Below are positions 32,818-40,873 of a stretch of DNA of 64,000 nt, in pieces. The notes below the pieces were generated by a model. The model made no database searches and was not told where the DNA came from. It worked only from the letters and a program-made list of their open reading frames with translations. The DNA is from Hymenobacter sp. APR13 (GTDB taxonomy: Bacteria > Bacteroidota > Bacteroidia > Cytophagales > Hymenobacteraceae), in NCBI RefSeq assembly GCF_000737515.1, contig NZ_CP006587.1:1429001-1493000 (forward strand), in the 5' to 3' direction. Each line of letters begins with the position of its first letter. Within the stretch, counting starts at the first letter, position 1. The position numbers and the translations under genes are program-made.

Positions 32818-34209
32818 CTATTTGGCGGCCGTGTGCGCCACAATCCAGGCACGGATGGTTTCCTGTGCTACGGGCGAGAAGGTTTCGCGTGGCTGGCCGT
32901 TTACGATGGGCCACTCGGCCGGATCGGGCTGAAACAGGTGGTTTACGCCCGGCAGCTTCTTGGCGGTTACGTCGCGGTTGGCTTTCAGGGCTTTGGTTAG
33001 TGCCCCCATGTTGGCATCCGCCGCTACGTAGAGGTCGGCGGTACCATTGAGCAGCAGCACCGGGCACTTCACCTCCGCCAGACGCTCCAGCGGGTTGAAG
33101 CTCAGAAAATACCGGTACCGGAATGAAGTAAGCTCTGCTGCGCTGGCCTGGGCGGCCTCAGTATCGATGGCTGCGTTGTTTTGGCGCAGCATGTTGGCCA
33201 CAATGGCTCGGGCTTGCGCCTCGTCGGGTGTCTGGCTGATGATTTCCAGCATGGCCTGCTGGCGTTTGGTGGCGGCTTCTACCTGGGCCGTTTCCGTGCC
33301 CAGGGAGCGAAGCAGCGCCGCCTGCTGCTGCAGGGCCAGCGTGGTGCCGGGCACCCCATAGCCTGCCAACGACACCACAAAGGCCGGCGGCAGCGGCTGC
33401 GTAGCGGACAGCAGGGCCACGTTAGCACCTTCGCCATGCCCAATCACCCCAATCTGCGACAGGTTCACTTCGGGGCGAGTACGCAGGTAGTTCAGGCCGG
33501 CCTGCACGTCGCTTACGAGAGCGGTAGTAGTAGCTTGGGCGAAGTCGCCGGTGGAGCTGCCCACGCCCCGGTCGTCGAAGCGCAGCACGGCAATACCGCG
33601 GCGCGTGAGGTAGTCGGCCAACGAGCCCAGCAGCTGATACTCTCCCACCGTGGCGTCGCGGTTGTGCGGGCCGGCATCCGACACCAGCACCACGGCCGGA
33701 AACGGGCCCGGCCCGGCCGGCACCGTGAGCATACCCCCCAGGCGCAGATCAACGGCCACGTTGGAATAGGCCACTTCCTCTTCGCGGTAGGGCGGCGTCA
33801 GGCGGGCTTTGGGGGCGGTGCTGATGGCGGGCGCGGCGTACGACAGCGTCAGGGGAACCTGAAGACCGGGCTGCTGCCACGTACCTTCAACCTGCTTGCC
33901 GCCCGAAGCCACCCGCCCGACGAACCGGCTGCCGGCTTCCTCGGCCGCGAAAATCACCGTGTCGCCGCGTACGTCCACTTTCACGGCCATGCGGCTTACT
34001 TTCTGCAGCGGCACGTCTAGGGTGGCGAAGTAGGAGCCGTCGGTGAGGCTAACCAGCCGGAAGATGACCTCCAGCTGGCCACCCGGCATCTTCAGCGGGC
34101 CCTTCCAGAGGCCATCGAGGCTGGGGGCTGCCGTGGCCGTGCCGGTTGCCACGCATAGCAGCAGGACCAGGCACGTGCGCAGGAATCGTAGGTAAACAGT
34201 AGTTTTCAT
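32818..34209 (-). CDS. Alpha/beta-hydrolase-fold protein lacking the nucleophile serine (copy 1)
   Basis: The 463-residue secreted protein has a signal peptide (1-28) and an N-terminal beta-rich domain of about 100 residues (LDGLWKGPLKMPGGQLEVIF). The alpha/beta-hydrolase domain starts at about 135. The fold is intact: LTVPAGPGPFPAVVLVSDAG, AVLRFDDRGVGSSTG, acid Asp392 (LLLNGTADLY) and His424 (GVNHLFQ). The elbow, however, reads GHGEGANVA, with Gly259 where related enzymes have serine (GHSEGG). The codon is GGC, one base from AGC. Its paralog at 35443-36837 has the same change. It may be a binding protein, or the mechanism may have shifted. Confidence 0.85.
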   Translation of the reverse strand: MKTTVYLRFLRTCLVLLLCVATGTATAAPSLDGLWKGPLKMPGGQLEVIFRLVSLTDGSYFATLDVPLQKVSRMAVKVDVRGDTVIFAAEEAGSRFVGRVASGGKQVEGTWQQPGLQVPLTLSYAAPAISTAPKARLTPPYREEEVAYSNVAVDLRLGGMLTVPAGPGPFPAVVLVSDAGPHNRDATVGEYQLLGSLADYLTRRGIAVLRFDDRGVGSSTGDFAQATTTALVSDVQAGLNYLRTRPEVNLSQIGVIGHGEGANVALLSATQPLPPAFVVSLAGYGVPGTTLALQQQAALLRSLGTETAQVEAATKRQQAMLEIISQTPDEAQARAIVANMLRQNNAAIDTEAAQASAAELTSFRYRYFLSFNPLERLAEVKCPVLLLNGTADLYVAADANMGALTKALKANRDVTAKKLPGVNHLFQPDPAEWPIVNGQPRETFSPVAQETIRAWIVAHTAAK

Positions 34210-34251
34210 AGGGGGAGCAGGGCGGGAGAAACGAAGCTGATGGTCAACCTC

Positions 34252-34671
34252 CTACTCTCCTTTGACGAAGACCGGCTGCTTTTTGCGTGCCGAGCCCGTG
34301 CCCCGGCGCTCGTCCTGAGCGGTGGCAGATTCAGTCAGCTTTATCGGCAGCTGGGTGGTTTGCCCGCCTTTCAGAAACATGTTGGTGAGCAGCTGGCTCT
34401 TGTAGCCGGGCTGTGTGATGTGAATGGTGTAAGGGCCGCCGGGCAGCAGGTCGGCCAACGCGAAGGCGCCCATGCCGTCCGATACGGCGGTGCGCCGCAC
34501 CCCCGTGGGCACGTGCACCACTACGATGGTAGTACCGGCCACTGCCTCGTTCTTATCTGAGTCGCTGCTGCCAGCAAGTGTGGCACTGGTGCTCTGGGCA
34601 ACCGAAGGCAGCCCAAGCAGCCATAGAGCAGCAATCAGCCAAAATACAGCGCGCGTGGAGATTTTATTCAT
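34252..34671 (-). CDS. Small secreted carboxypeptidase-regulatory-like protein
   Basis: The 139-residue protein has a signal peptide ending SVAQS, then one CarboxypepD_reg-like domain (TTIVVVHVPTGVRRTAVSDG, ALADLLPGGPYTIHITQPGY) and a charged tail EDRRG-type ending QPVFVKGE. The domain resembles the N-terminal cap of Oar-like TonB-dependent receptors, but no plug or barrel follows, so this is either a stand-alone version or a remnant. It lies 42 bp upstream of hydrolase copy 1 on the same strand, a likely operon. A minus-strand TACTTTTG (34748-34755) is a possible -7 box. Confidence 0.7.
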   Translation of the reverse strand: MNKISTRAVFWLIAALWLLGLPSVAQSTSATLAGSSDSDKNEAVAGTTIVVVHVPTGVRRTAVSDGMGAFALADLLPGGPYTIHITQPGYKSQLLTNMFLKGGQTTQLPIKLTESATAQDERRGTGSARKKQPVFVKGE

Positions 34672-35442
34672 CAGAATAAGGGAAGAAAGTAGGAACGAGA
34701 GAGAGCCAAAAGCAGGCGGCTGACCGATCTGGGGCGCCAGCCTGTATCAAAAGTAGAAAGCCGGGGAGCAGCGTTTGGGTATTTCAGTTCAACTGCCCCT
34801 TACAGGCGGTGAACCAACTTTCAGAGTAGACAAGCAGCTGATAGCAGGCAAGTATCCTTAAACAGGCCATTTGTGCCCTTTCGGCCGCCGTCAGTAACTA
34901 AAAAAAACAGAACTATTTAGTGAATTCATGGAACATCAACCCAATGAAGTTTATTCCCGAATCTGGACAAACAAATATATAAAATTTGGCTGAAGCCTTA
35001 ACTAAATCAGTATAATATTTCACTAATATTATAAATACTCATAAAATTTTACATAATAATAACATTATGGATTGTGTGATTTTGTATCCGGCAGCAGTAG
35101 CACGGCCTGTTTCCTGCCGCCTAGTTACCGAGCCCTTGCCGCGCTGGGGAGGGCCGCCCCAGCGTCTGCAGCATGAGTTGCTTGTGTTTCGCTGCGCAAG
35201 ACATGAAAAAGCCGCCTGTCGGTGACAGGCGGCTTGGGTAGTCAGGGATACGTGCTGAGTATTCAGGTAATCGTCAGAAAGATATCAATCAACTAGTTGC
35301 AAAAAAACCAACCCGCTGATTACCCATGGCTGACTACTTGCATTCAGCCGGTTGCGTAGTGGCGGCCGGTTGGCCACTACCCACGTACCGCTACCACGCG
35401 GTTTCTCCGCAACCTAAGCTGGCAAAATTCAGGGCCGGGCAT
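34672..35442. other. 770-bp gene-free, partly AT-rich region
   Basis: No credible ORF was found. From about 34895 to 35080 the composition is strongly AT-rich (runs such as ATAATATTTCACTAATATTA), unlike the GC-rich surroundings. The left part holds a possible -7 box (34748-34755, minus strand) for the small secreted gene. The right part holds a terminator at 35205-35235 for hydrolase copy 2. Confidence 0.6.
35205..35235 (-). terminator. Terminator downstream of hydrolase copy 2
   Basis: AAGCCGCCTGTC (35209-35220) pairs perfectly over 12 bp with GACAGGCGGCTT (35224-35235) around a GGT loop. On the minus strand the stem is followed by TTTTT. It lies about 210 bp after the hydrolase stop. Confidence 0.75.
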
Positions 35443-36837
35443 TTATTTCGCGTGGCTTACTATCCAGCTGCGTACGGCCTCTAGTGCCACGGGCGAGAAG
35501 GTTTCCTGCCGCTGCCCGTTCACCAAGGCCCAGTTAGCCGGGTCGGCCTGAAACTGATGGTTGACCCCGAGCAGCTTTTTGCGGGTTACGCGCGTGTTTT
35601 TTTCCAGAGCCAGATTAAGCGCGTCCAGATTGGTATCGGCCTGCACCTCCAGGTCGGCTGTGCCGTTGAGCAGCAGTACCGGGCACTTCACCTTGCTGAG
35701 CAGAATGCCGGGGTTGAAGCGCAACAGGTTCCGGTAGCGGAAAGAGGTGAGGTCGATGGCTCGGTTTTTTGCGGTAAGCGTATCCAGGTTGGTGTCGTAA
35801 GCGCGCATCATCTTCACCAGCGTGGCTTGGGCCTGTTTTACGTCGGACGTGCGCAACACTACTTCTTGCAGCGCCTGCTGCTGCTTGCTGAACGCCATAA
35901 CATCCGGCTCCTGCACGCCAATGGCCCGGAGCACCGTTTTCTGCTGCTCCAGCACCAACTGGTTGCCGGGCAGCCCATACGCGGCCAGAGTCACAACGAA
36001 AGCCGGAGGCGCGGGCTGGCTGGCCGTCAGCAAGGCCACGTTGCCGCCCTCACCGTGCCCAATAACACCGATATGGGTGGTATCTATCCGGGGGGTAGTG
36101 CGCAGATACTTCAGGCCCGCCTGCACATCGCCGACTAGTTCACTGGCAATGGTTGTGGAGAAATCCCCTCCCGATTTGCCCACGCCCCGGTCATCGAAGC
36201 GCAGCACGGCAATGCCGCGGCGCGTGAGGTAGTCGGCCAGAATCCCCATGGGGCGGTACTCGCCGGTGGTGGCATCCCGGTCGTGGGCACCCGCATCGGA
36301 TACCAGCACCACGGCCGGAAACGGGCCTTCGCCGGCTGGTACCGTGAGCGTTCCGCCCAGCGGCAGATTCATCTGCTCATTGGTGTAGGAAACTTCTTCC
36401 TCGCGGTAGGGCGGCGTAAGGCGTGCCTTCGGGGCCGTGTTGATGGTGGCCGGGGAGAAATTCAGCGTCAGGGCCGATTCGTGGCCGGGCTGGTACCAAG
36501 TACCGGTTACCTGCTTGCCGCCTTCCGCCAGCCGGCCAATAAACCGGCTACCAGCTTCTTCGGCGGCCAGGATTATGGTGTCGCCGTGCACCTGCACCTG
36601 CACGGCCATGCGGGTCACACGCTGCTGGGGCACATCCAGGGTGGCAAAATATTCGCCGCCGGTGAGGCTCACCAGCCGGAACACCACCTCCAGTTCGCCG
36701 CCGGGCATCTTGATGGGGCCTTTCCAGAGGCCATCCAACGGCATTGCGCCGCCAGCCAGCGCCGGCCCGGCCAGAATCCAAAGTAGCCCGGCGCAAAGAA
36801 CGGCTCGGGTCAGTTGGGCAAAAGTAGCAATCTTCAT
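35443..36837 (-). CDS. Alpha/beta-hydrolase-fold protein lacking the nucleophile serine (copy 2)
   Basis: The 464-residue paralog of the protein at 32818-34209 has the same layout: signal peptide (ending ALAGG), beta-rich domain (LDGLWKGPIKMPGGELEVVF) and hydrolase domain with AVLRFDDRGVGKSGG. The elbow reads GHGEGGNVA with Gly262 (codon GGT) in place of serine. Asp and His are kept (LLLNGTADLEV, LGVNHQFQ). The different glycine codon from copy 1 suggests long-standing conservation of Gly. The upstream 171 bp are AT-rich and contain a GTTTCA-G-TGAAAC palindrome (36872-36884), about 35 bp before the ATG, that could be an operator. The ATG at 36837 is preferred over the TTG at 36846. Confidence 0.85.
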   Translation of the reverse strand: MKIATFAQLTRAVLCAGLLWILAGPALAGGAMPLDGLWKGPIKMPGGELEVVFRLVSLTGGEYFATLDVPQQRVTRMAVQVQVHGDTIILAAEEAGSRFIGRLAEGGKQVTGTWYQPGHESALTLNFSPATINTAPKARLTPPYREEEVSYTNEQMNLPLGGTLTVPAGEGPFPAVVLVSDAGAHDRDATTGEYRPMGILADYLTRRGIAVLRFDDRGVGKSGGDFSTTIASELVGDVQAGLKYLRTTPRIDTTHIGVIGHGEGGNVALLTASQPAPPAFVVTLAAYGLPGNQLVLEQQKTVLRAIGVQEPDVMAFSKQQQALQEVVLRTSDVKQAQATLVKMMRAYDTNLDTLTAKNRAIDLTSFRYRNLLRFNPGILLSKVKCPVLLLNGTADLEVQADTNLDALNLALEKNTRVTRKKLLGVNHQFQADPANWALVNGQRQETFSPVALEAVRSWIVSHAK

Positions 36838-37008
36838 AGAAGGCAACCGGAAAATAATAACACAAAATCAGGTTTCAGTGAAACTTAATTCACTACTATA
36901 TAGGACACTGTCGACCTAACTTGGTTGCAAGATACACAGGCCGCGCAATTGATTATATTATCATTATCCAAATTTTTCCCGGATAAGGTTACACCGGGCA
37001 GCAGCCGC

Positions 37009-39507
37009 TTATTCGGCCACAAATACGCGCTTCACCCGCTCGCTTACGTTGGTCAGCAGCTCATACGGAATGGTGCCAATGCGAGCCGCCAGCTCGGGCA
37101 GCGGCAGGCTGGGGCCGAAGATTTCGGCCGCGTCGCCGGCCTGGGCGCCGCTGATGTGCGTGACGTCGGCCATGCACATGTCCATGCACACGTTGCCGAC
37201 GATGGGCGCGCGCTGGCCCCGGATAACCACCTCGCCCGCGCCGTTGCCGAAGCGCCGGTCGTAGCCGTCGGCGTAGCCGATGGCCAGCGTGGCAATGCGC
37301 CGCTCGAAGTCGGCGGCCTGGCCGCGGCGGCCGTAGCCGACGGTTTCGCCGGGCGGCAGCGCTTTCACCTGCGACACGGTGGTGCGCAGCGTGCTCACGG
37401 GCTGCAGGGCGTCGGGCTCCTGGCCGCTGGCTTCTACCCCATACAGCCCGATGCCGAGGCGCACCATATCGGCGTGGGCGGCCGGGAAGCGCAGGATGCC
37501 GGCCGAGTTGAGCGCGTGCTTGAGAATGGGGTAGCCGAGCACGGCTTCCAGCACCGGCGTCATGCGGTGGAAGGCGGCCAGCTGCTGCCGCGAGAAGTCG
37601 TTGTGCTGCTCTTCGTCGGCGCCGGCCAAGTGGGTGAGGGCGCTGGCCACGCGCAGATGGGCAGCGTTTTCGCGCAGCAGTCGGGTCAGCTCGGGCAAGT
37701 CGGTTTCGGCGAAGCCGAGGCGGCGCATGCCGGTATCGAGCTTGAGGTGGATGGGCGGCAACGGCTGCTCGCGGGCGGCGCGCAGGTAGTCGTGCAGACG
37801 CTCGAAGGAGTAGATTTCGGGCTCCAGCTGGTACTGGCGCAGCTTCTGGAAGGCATCCGGCGAGGGGTTCATCACCATGATGGGCAGGCTGATGCCGTGC
37901 TGGCGTAGGTCCACGCCTTCGTCGGTGTAGGCCACGGCCAGGTAGTCGGCGCGGTGGAACTGCAGCAGGTTGGCGACTTCGGAGGAGCCGCTGCCGTACG
38001 CGAAGGCCTTCACCATCACCATGAGGCGGGTGCCGGGCTGCAGGCGGCGGCGGTAGAAGTTGAGGTTGTGGGCCAGCGCATCGAGGTTGACTTCCAGCAC
38101 CGTGCCGTGGATTTTCTGCTGAAACGCCGCCACAATCCGCTCGAAGCCAAAGCGGCGCGCCCCCTTCACCAAAATGGTTTCGCGGCGGAAGGTGTCGGGC
38201 TGGAAGTGGCGCAGAAAGTCCTCGGTGGTATCGTAAAACACAGCCTCTATCCCATCAAAAGCGCCTTGGTGCAGGCGGATTTCGGGGCCGATGCCAACGA
38301 GACGCGCCACGCCGTGGGTGCGCAGCAAGGCGGCCACGCGGGCGTAGAGGTCGGGGCCGGCGAGGCCGGATTCGAGCACGTCGGAGAGGATGAGGGTGCG
38401 GCGGCCGCGCTGCAGCTGGCGCGTGAGGGCGTCGAGGGCCAGGGCGAGGCCGGCGAGGTCGTTGTTGTAGGTGTCGTCGAGGACGTAGCAGTCGTTGAGG
38501 GCCTGCTTCATCTCCAGGCGCATGGCCACGGGCTGCAGCCTATCGAGGCGGTGCTGGATTTCGGCGGCGGGCACCTGCTGCCACAGCAGCACCGACAGCG
38601 CGTGCAGGGCATTTTCCACGCTGGGCTCGTCGGCGAAGGGCAGAGTGAAGGTGTGCTCCTGCGGCACGGGCCGGGCCAGCGTTACGCGCACCACGGTGCG
38701 GTCGGCGCTGGCCTCGGCCACCGTCACGGCCACGTGGGCCAGGTGCGGGTGCTGGCGGCTCCAGGTGAAGGTGCGGTGCGCGGGCAGCAGGCGTTGGGCA
38801 GCTTCGTGAATGATCTGGTGGTCGAGGCAGTAGAACAGCGTATCCACGTCGCGGAACAGCTGCATCTTCTCTTCCACTTTCTGCTGATGGGAGGCAAAGC
38901 CGGCGTCGTGGGCGGTGCCCAGGTTGGTGAACAAGCCCAGCGTGGGCTGGATTACGGCCGCCAGCCGCGCCATTTCGCCGGGCTCCGACACGCCGGCTTC
39001 GAAGACACCCAGCGTGTGGCGGGCGTTCAGCTCCCACACGCTCAGCGGCACACCCACCTGCGAGTTGTAGGAGCGTGGGCTTTTGCAGATGCGTTCCTCG
39101 GGAGCCAGCAGCTGCGCGAGCCACTCCTTCACGATGGTTTTGCCGTTGGAGCCGGTGATGCCCAGCACGGGCAGCCGAAACTGGCGGCGGTGGGCGGCAG
39201 CCACGGCCTGCAGCGCGTCCAGCACCTGCGGCACCAGCAGAAAGCCGCTGCCGGGGTAGGCCAGCAGCCCGCCGGGAATATCGACTTCGCTATCCACCAC
39301 AAACAGGCGCACGCCCTGCTGGTAGAGCTCGGGCAGGTAGCGGTGGCCGTTGTGCTGGGGTCCGCGCAGCGCAAAGAACACGCTGCCGCCGGCCTGACCC
39401 ACGCGGCGGCTGTCCAGCAGCAAGGTCTGGACGGGCGCGGGGGCGGGCGGAGTCAGCAGCAGGGTGCCACTGGTGAGGGCGGGCAGGTCGGCAGAGAAAT
39501 CGAGCAT
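37009..39507 (-). CDS. Bifunctional MurF ligase / alanine racemase
   Basis: This fused cytoplasmic enzyme makes D-alanine from L-alanine and adds D-Ala-D-Ala to UDP-MurNAc-tripeptide. It has 832 residues from the ATG at 39507; the longer frame crosses the promoter box at 39515. The MurF half (1 to about 460) has the P-loop GITGSNGKT at 116-124, KSPRSYNSQVGVPLSVWEL and LDDTYNND. The Alr half (about 465-832) begins TVLEVNLDALAHNLNFYRR with PLP Lys500 in MVMVKAFAYGSG and the catalytic Tyr745 in GYADGYDRRFG. This fusion is a known Bacteroidota arrangement. D-Ala-D-Ala ligase is not in the window. Confidence 0.95.
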   Translation of the reverse strand: MLDFSADLPALTSGTLLLTPPAPAPVQTLLLDSRRVGQAGGSVFFALRGPQHNGHRYLPELYQQGVRLFVVDSEVDIPGGLLAYPGSGFLLVPQVLDALQAVAAAHRRQFRLPVLGITGSNGKTIVKEWLAQLLAPEERICKSPRSYNSQVGVPLSVWELNARHTLGVFEAGVSEPGEMARLAAVIQPTLGLFTNLGTAHDAGFASHQQKVEEKMQLFRDVDTLFYCLDHQIIHEAAQRLLPAHRTFTWSRQHPHLAHVAVTVAEASADRTVVRVTLARPVPQEHTFTLPFADEPSVENALHALSVLLWQQVPAAEIQHRLDRLQPVAMRLEMKQALNDCYVLDDTYNNDLAGLALALDALTRQLQRGRRTLILSDVLESGLAGPDLYARVAALLRTHGVARLVGIGPEIRLHQGAFDGIEAVFYDTTEDFLRHFQPDTFRRETILVKGARRFGFERIVAAFQQKIHGTVLEVNLDALAHNLNFYRRRLQPGTRLMVMVKAFAYGSGSSEVANLLQFHRADYLAVAYTDEGVDLRQHGISLPIMVMNPSPDAFQKLRQYQLEPEIYSFERLHDYLRAAREQPLPPIHLKLDTGMRRLGFAETDLPELTRLLRENAAHLRVASALTHLAGADEEQHNDFSRQQLAAFHRMTPVLEAVLGYPILKHALNSAGILRFPAAHADMVRLGIGLYGVEASGQEPDALQPVSTLRTTVSQVKALPPGETVGYGRRGQAADFERRIATLAIGYADGYDRRFGNGAGEVVIRGQRAPIVGNVCMDMCMADVTHISGAQAGDAAEIFGPSLPLPELAARIGTIPYELLTNVSERVKRVFVAE

Positions 39508-39514
39508 GGTAGGA

Positions 39515-39522
39515 CAAAGGTA
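39515..39522 (-). promoter_or_regulatory. -7 box directly before murF-alr
   Basis: TACCTTTG on the minus strand ends 8 nt before the ATG, so transcription would start a few bases from, or at, the start codon. This predicts a nearly leaderless mRNA. Confidence 0.45.
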
Positions 39523-39642
39523 CAGGAGGTAACAGGTAACAGGAGAGAAGTGACAGGTTAGCGAGGGCACAGGACTTTTGAGGCCCGGACCGGCGCCTAC
39601 TGCATGTTTGGCCGGCACAGTGTGGCCGGCCTGTTTCGGCCG

Positions 39643-39650
39643 TACCTTTG
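39643..39650 (+). promoter_or_regulatory. -7 box of the RarD-like transporter gene
   Basis: TACCTTTG is an exact TAnnTTTG match 28 bp upstream of the TTG at 39678. It overlaps the TTG at 39648, arguing against that earlier start. Confidence 0.45.
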
Positions 39651-39677
39651 CGGCTTGTTTGGCTTTTCCGGTTCGCT

Positions 39678-40574
39678 TTGAAACTTTCCCGTCATCACCT
39701 GGCCGCGTTGGCCGCCTTTCTTATCTGGGGCTTCTTCCCGATTCCGCTGCGGTGGCTGCACGGCTATGCCAGCGGGCAGATTCTGTTTTTCCGCATCCTG
39801 ATTTCTTTGCTGGTGCTGCTGCTCATTCATGGATTGGGGCGGCGGGCGGCGGTGCAAACGGTGTGGCAGCAGTGGCAGGCGGCTCCGGTGGTGGAGCGCC
39901 GCGCGGTGGCGGTCAGCACGGGGCTGGGCGGCGTGCTGCTGACTTCCAACTGGCTGCTGTTTATCTACGTGGTGAACCAGGTGAGCGTGCAGGCCGGCTC
40001 GTTTGCCTACCTCATCTGCCCGATTCTGACGGCGCTGCTGGGCTTTGTGCTGCTGCGCGAAAAGCTGCGGCCCAACCAGTGGGCCGCTATTGCGCTGAGC
40101 GCCCTGAGCTGCGCGCTGCTGGGCGCCGGCGACCTGCGCACGGTGGGCATGAGCCTGGTGGTGGCCTTCACCTACGCTTTCTACCTCATCACGCAGCGCC
40201 GCCTGCAGGGCTACGACCGACTGGTACTGCTGACGGTGCAGCTCGCGCTGGCCGCCGCCCTGATTCTGCCGCTGGCCCCGCTGCTGGGCGCCGAGCCCCT
40301 GGCCGGCCTGCACGATACGCACCTGCTGCTGGTGGCGGCCCTGCTGAGCGTGGTATTTACGGTGCTGCCGCTGTTTCTGAACCTGTACGCCCTCAACGTG
40401 CTGCCCTCGGGCACGGTGGGCATCCTGATGTACCTGAACCCAATTGTGAGCTTCGCGCTGGCGTTCTGGTATTTCGGGGAGGCCGCCACGGCGGTGCAGG
40501 GCGTGGCCTACGGCGTGATTCTGGCGTCGGTGGTGCTGTACAACTGGCCGGCGAAGCGGAGCGTTAGCGTCTAG
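39678..40574 (+). CDS. RarD-like EamA-family transporter
   Basis: The 298-residue inner-membrane permease has ten predicted helices in two EamA repeats. The start is TTG 39678 (MKLSRHHLAALAAFLIWGFF). It was preferred because it gives a short basic N-terminus and lies just after a promoter box. Diagnostic RarD-like segments are FLIWGFFPIPLRWL, SNWLLFIYVVNQ and FAYLICPILTALLGFVLLRE. The substrate is unknown; RarD relatives are linked to chloramphenicol sensitivity, and other members export metabolites. A repeat block follows the gene. Confidence 0.87.
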   Translation: MKLSRHHLAALAAFLIWGFFPIPLRWLHGYASGQILFFRILISLLVLLLIHGLGRRAAVQTVWQQWQAAPVVERRAVAVSTGLGGVLLTSNWLLFIYVVNQVSVQAGSFAYLICPILTALLGFVLLREKLRPNQWAAIALSALSCALLGAGDLRTVGMSLVVAFTYAFYLITQRRLQGYDRLVLLTVQLALAAALILPLAPLLGAEPLAGLHDTHLLLVAALLSVVFTVLPLFLNLYALNVLPSGTVGILMYLNPIVSFALAFWYFGEAATAVQGVAYGVILASVVLYNWPAKRSVSV

Positions 40575-40590
40575 TCTGAAATGCGGCATA

Positions 40591-40816
40591 GCTGTAGTTG
40601 CCTCACCCCTAGCCCCTCTCCCGTGGAGAGGGGGACTAGTCTGTAGTTTTCTAGCTCTGGGTGCCTCATCCTACCGGTCCCCTTCTCCCAAAGGCAAGGA
40701 GTAGTGTAGCGCTAGAACTAAGGTTAGTTCCCCATCTCTACAGGAGAGGGGGTTAGGGGGTGAGGCGACTACAGCTAGTCCCCCCTCTCTTTTGGAGAGG
40801 GGGCTAGGGGGTGAGG
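40591..40816. repeat. Four-copy block of a hairpin-forming repeat unit
   Basis: A unit of about 45-50 nt (GTAGTyGCCTCACCCCCTAG, then CCCCTCTCC, a short loop and GGAGAGGGGG) occurs at 40591-40640 and, degenerate, at about 40662-40702 in plus orientation. It occurs again at 40724-40775 and 40774-40816 in minus orientation. Each unit is itself a hairpin, and the block is an inverted arrangement of two pairs. It fills most of the gap before the YfhO-type gene. Confidence 0.85.
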
Positions 40817-40873
40817 TTCCCGTCGGGTTTCCTTGTTACCTTCGGGCAGTTTTCGCCCCTACTTTCTTCCTGA

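Noticed and set aside
34252..34671. Truncated TonB-dependent receptor pseudogene
   Set aside because: The domain resembles a receptor cap, but the ORF is intact with a signal peptide and no barrel fragments follow, so a stand-alone protein is as likely.
37009..39507. MurF-Alr fusion as a novel system
   Set aside because: The fusion is a known arrangement in Bacteroidota; both halves keep their catalytic residues, so it is annotated but not treated as new.
37954..39561. 535-residue ORF antisense to murF-alr
   Set aside because: Low-complexity Gly/Val/His/Gln-rich translation; the opposite strand has full MurF motifs.
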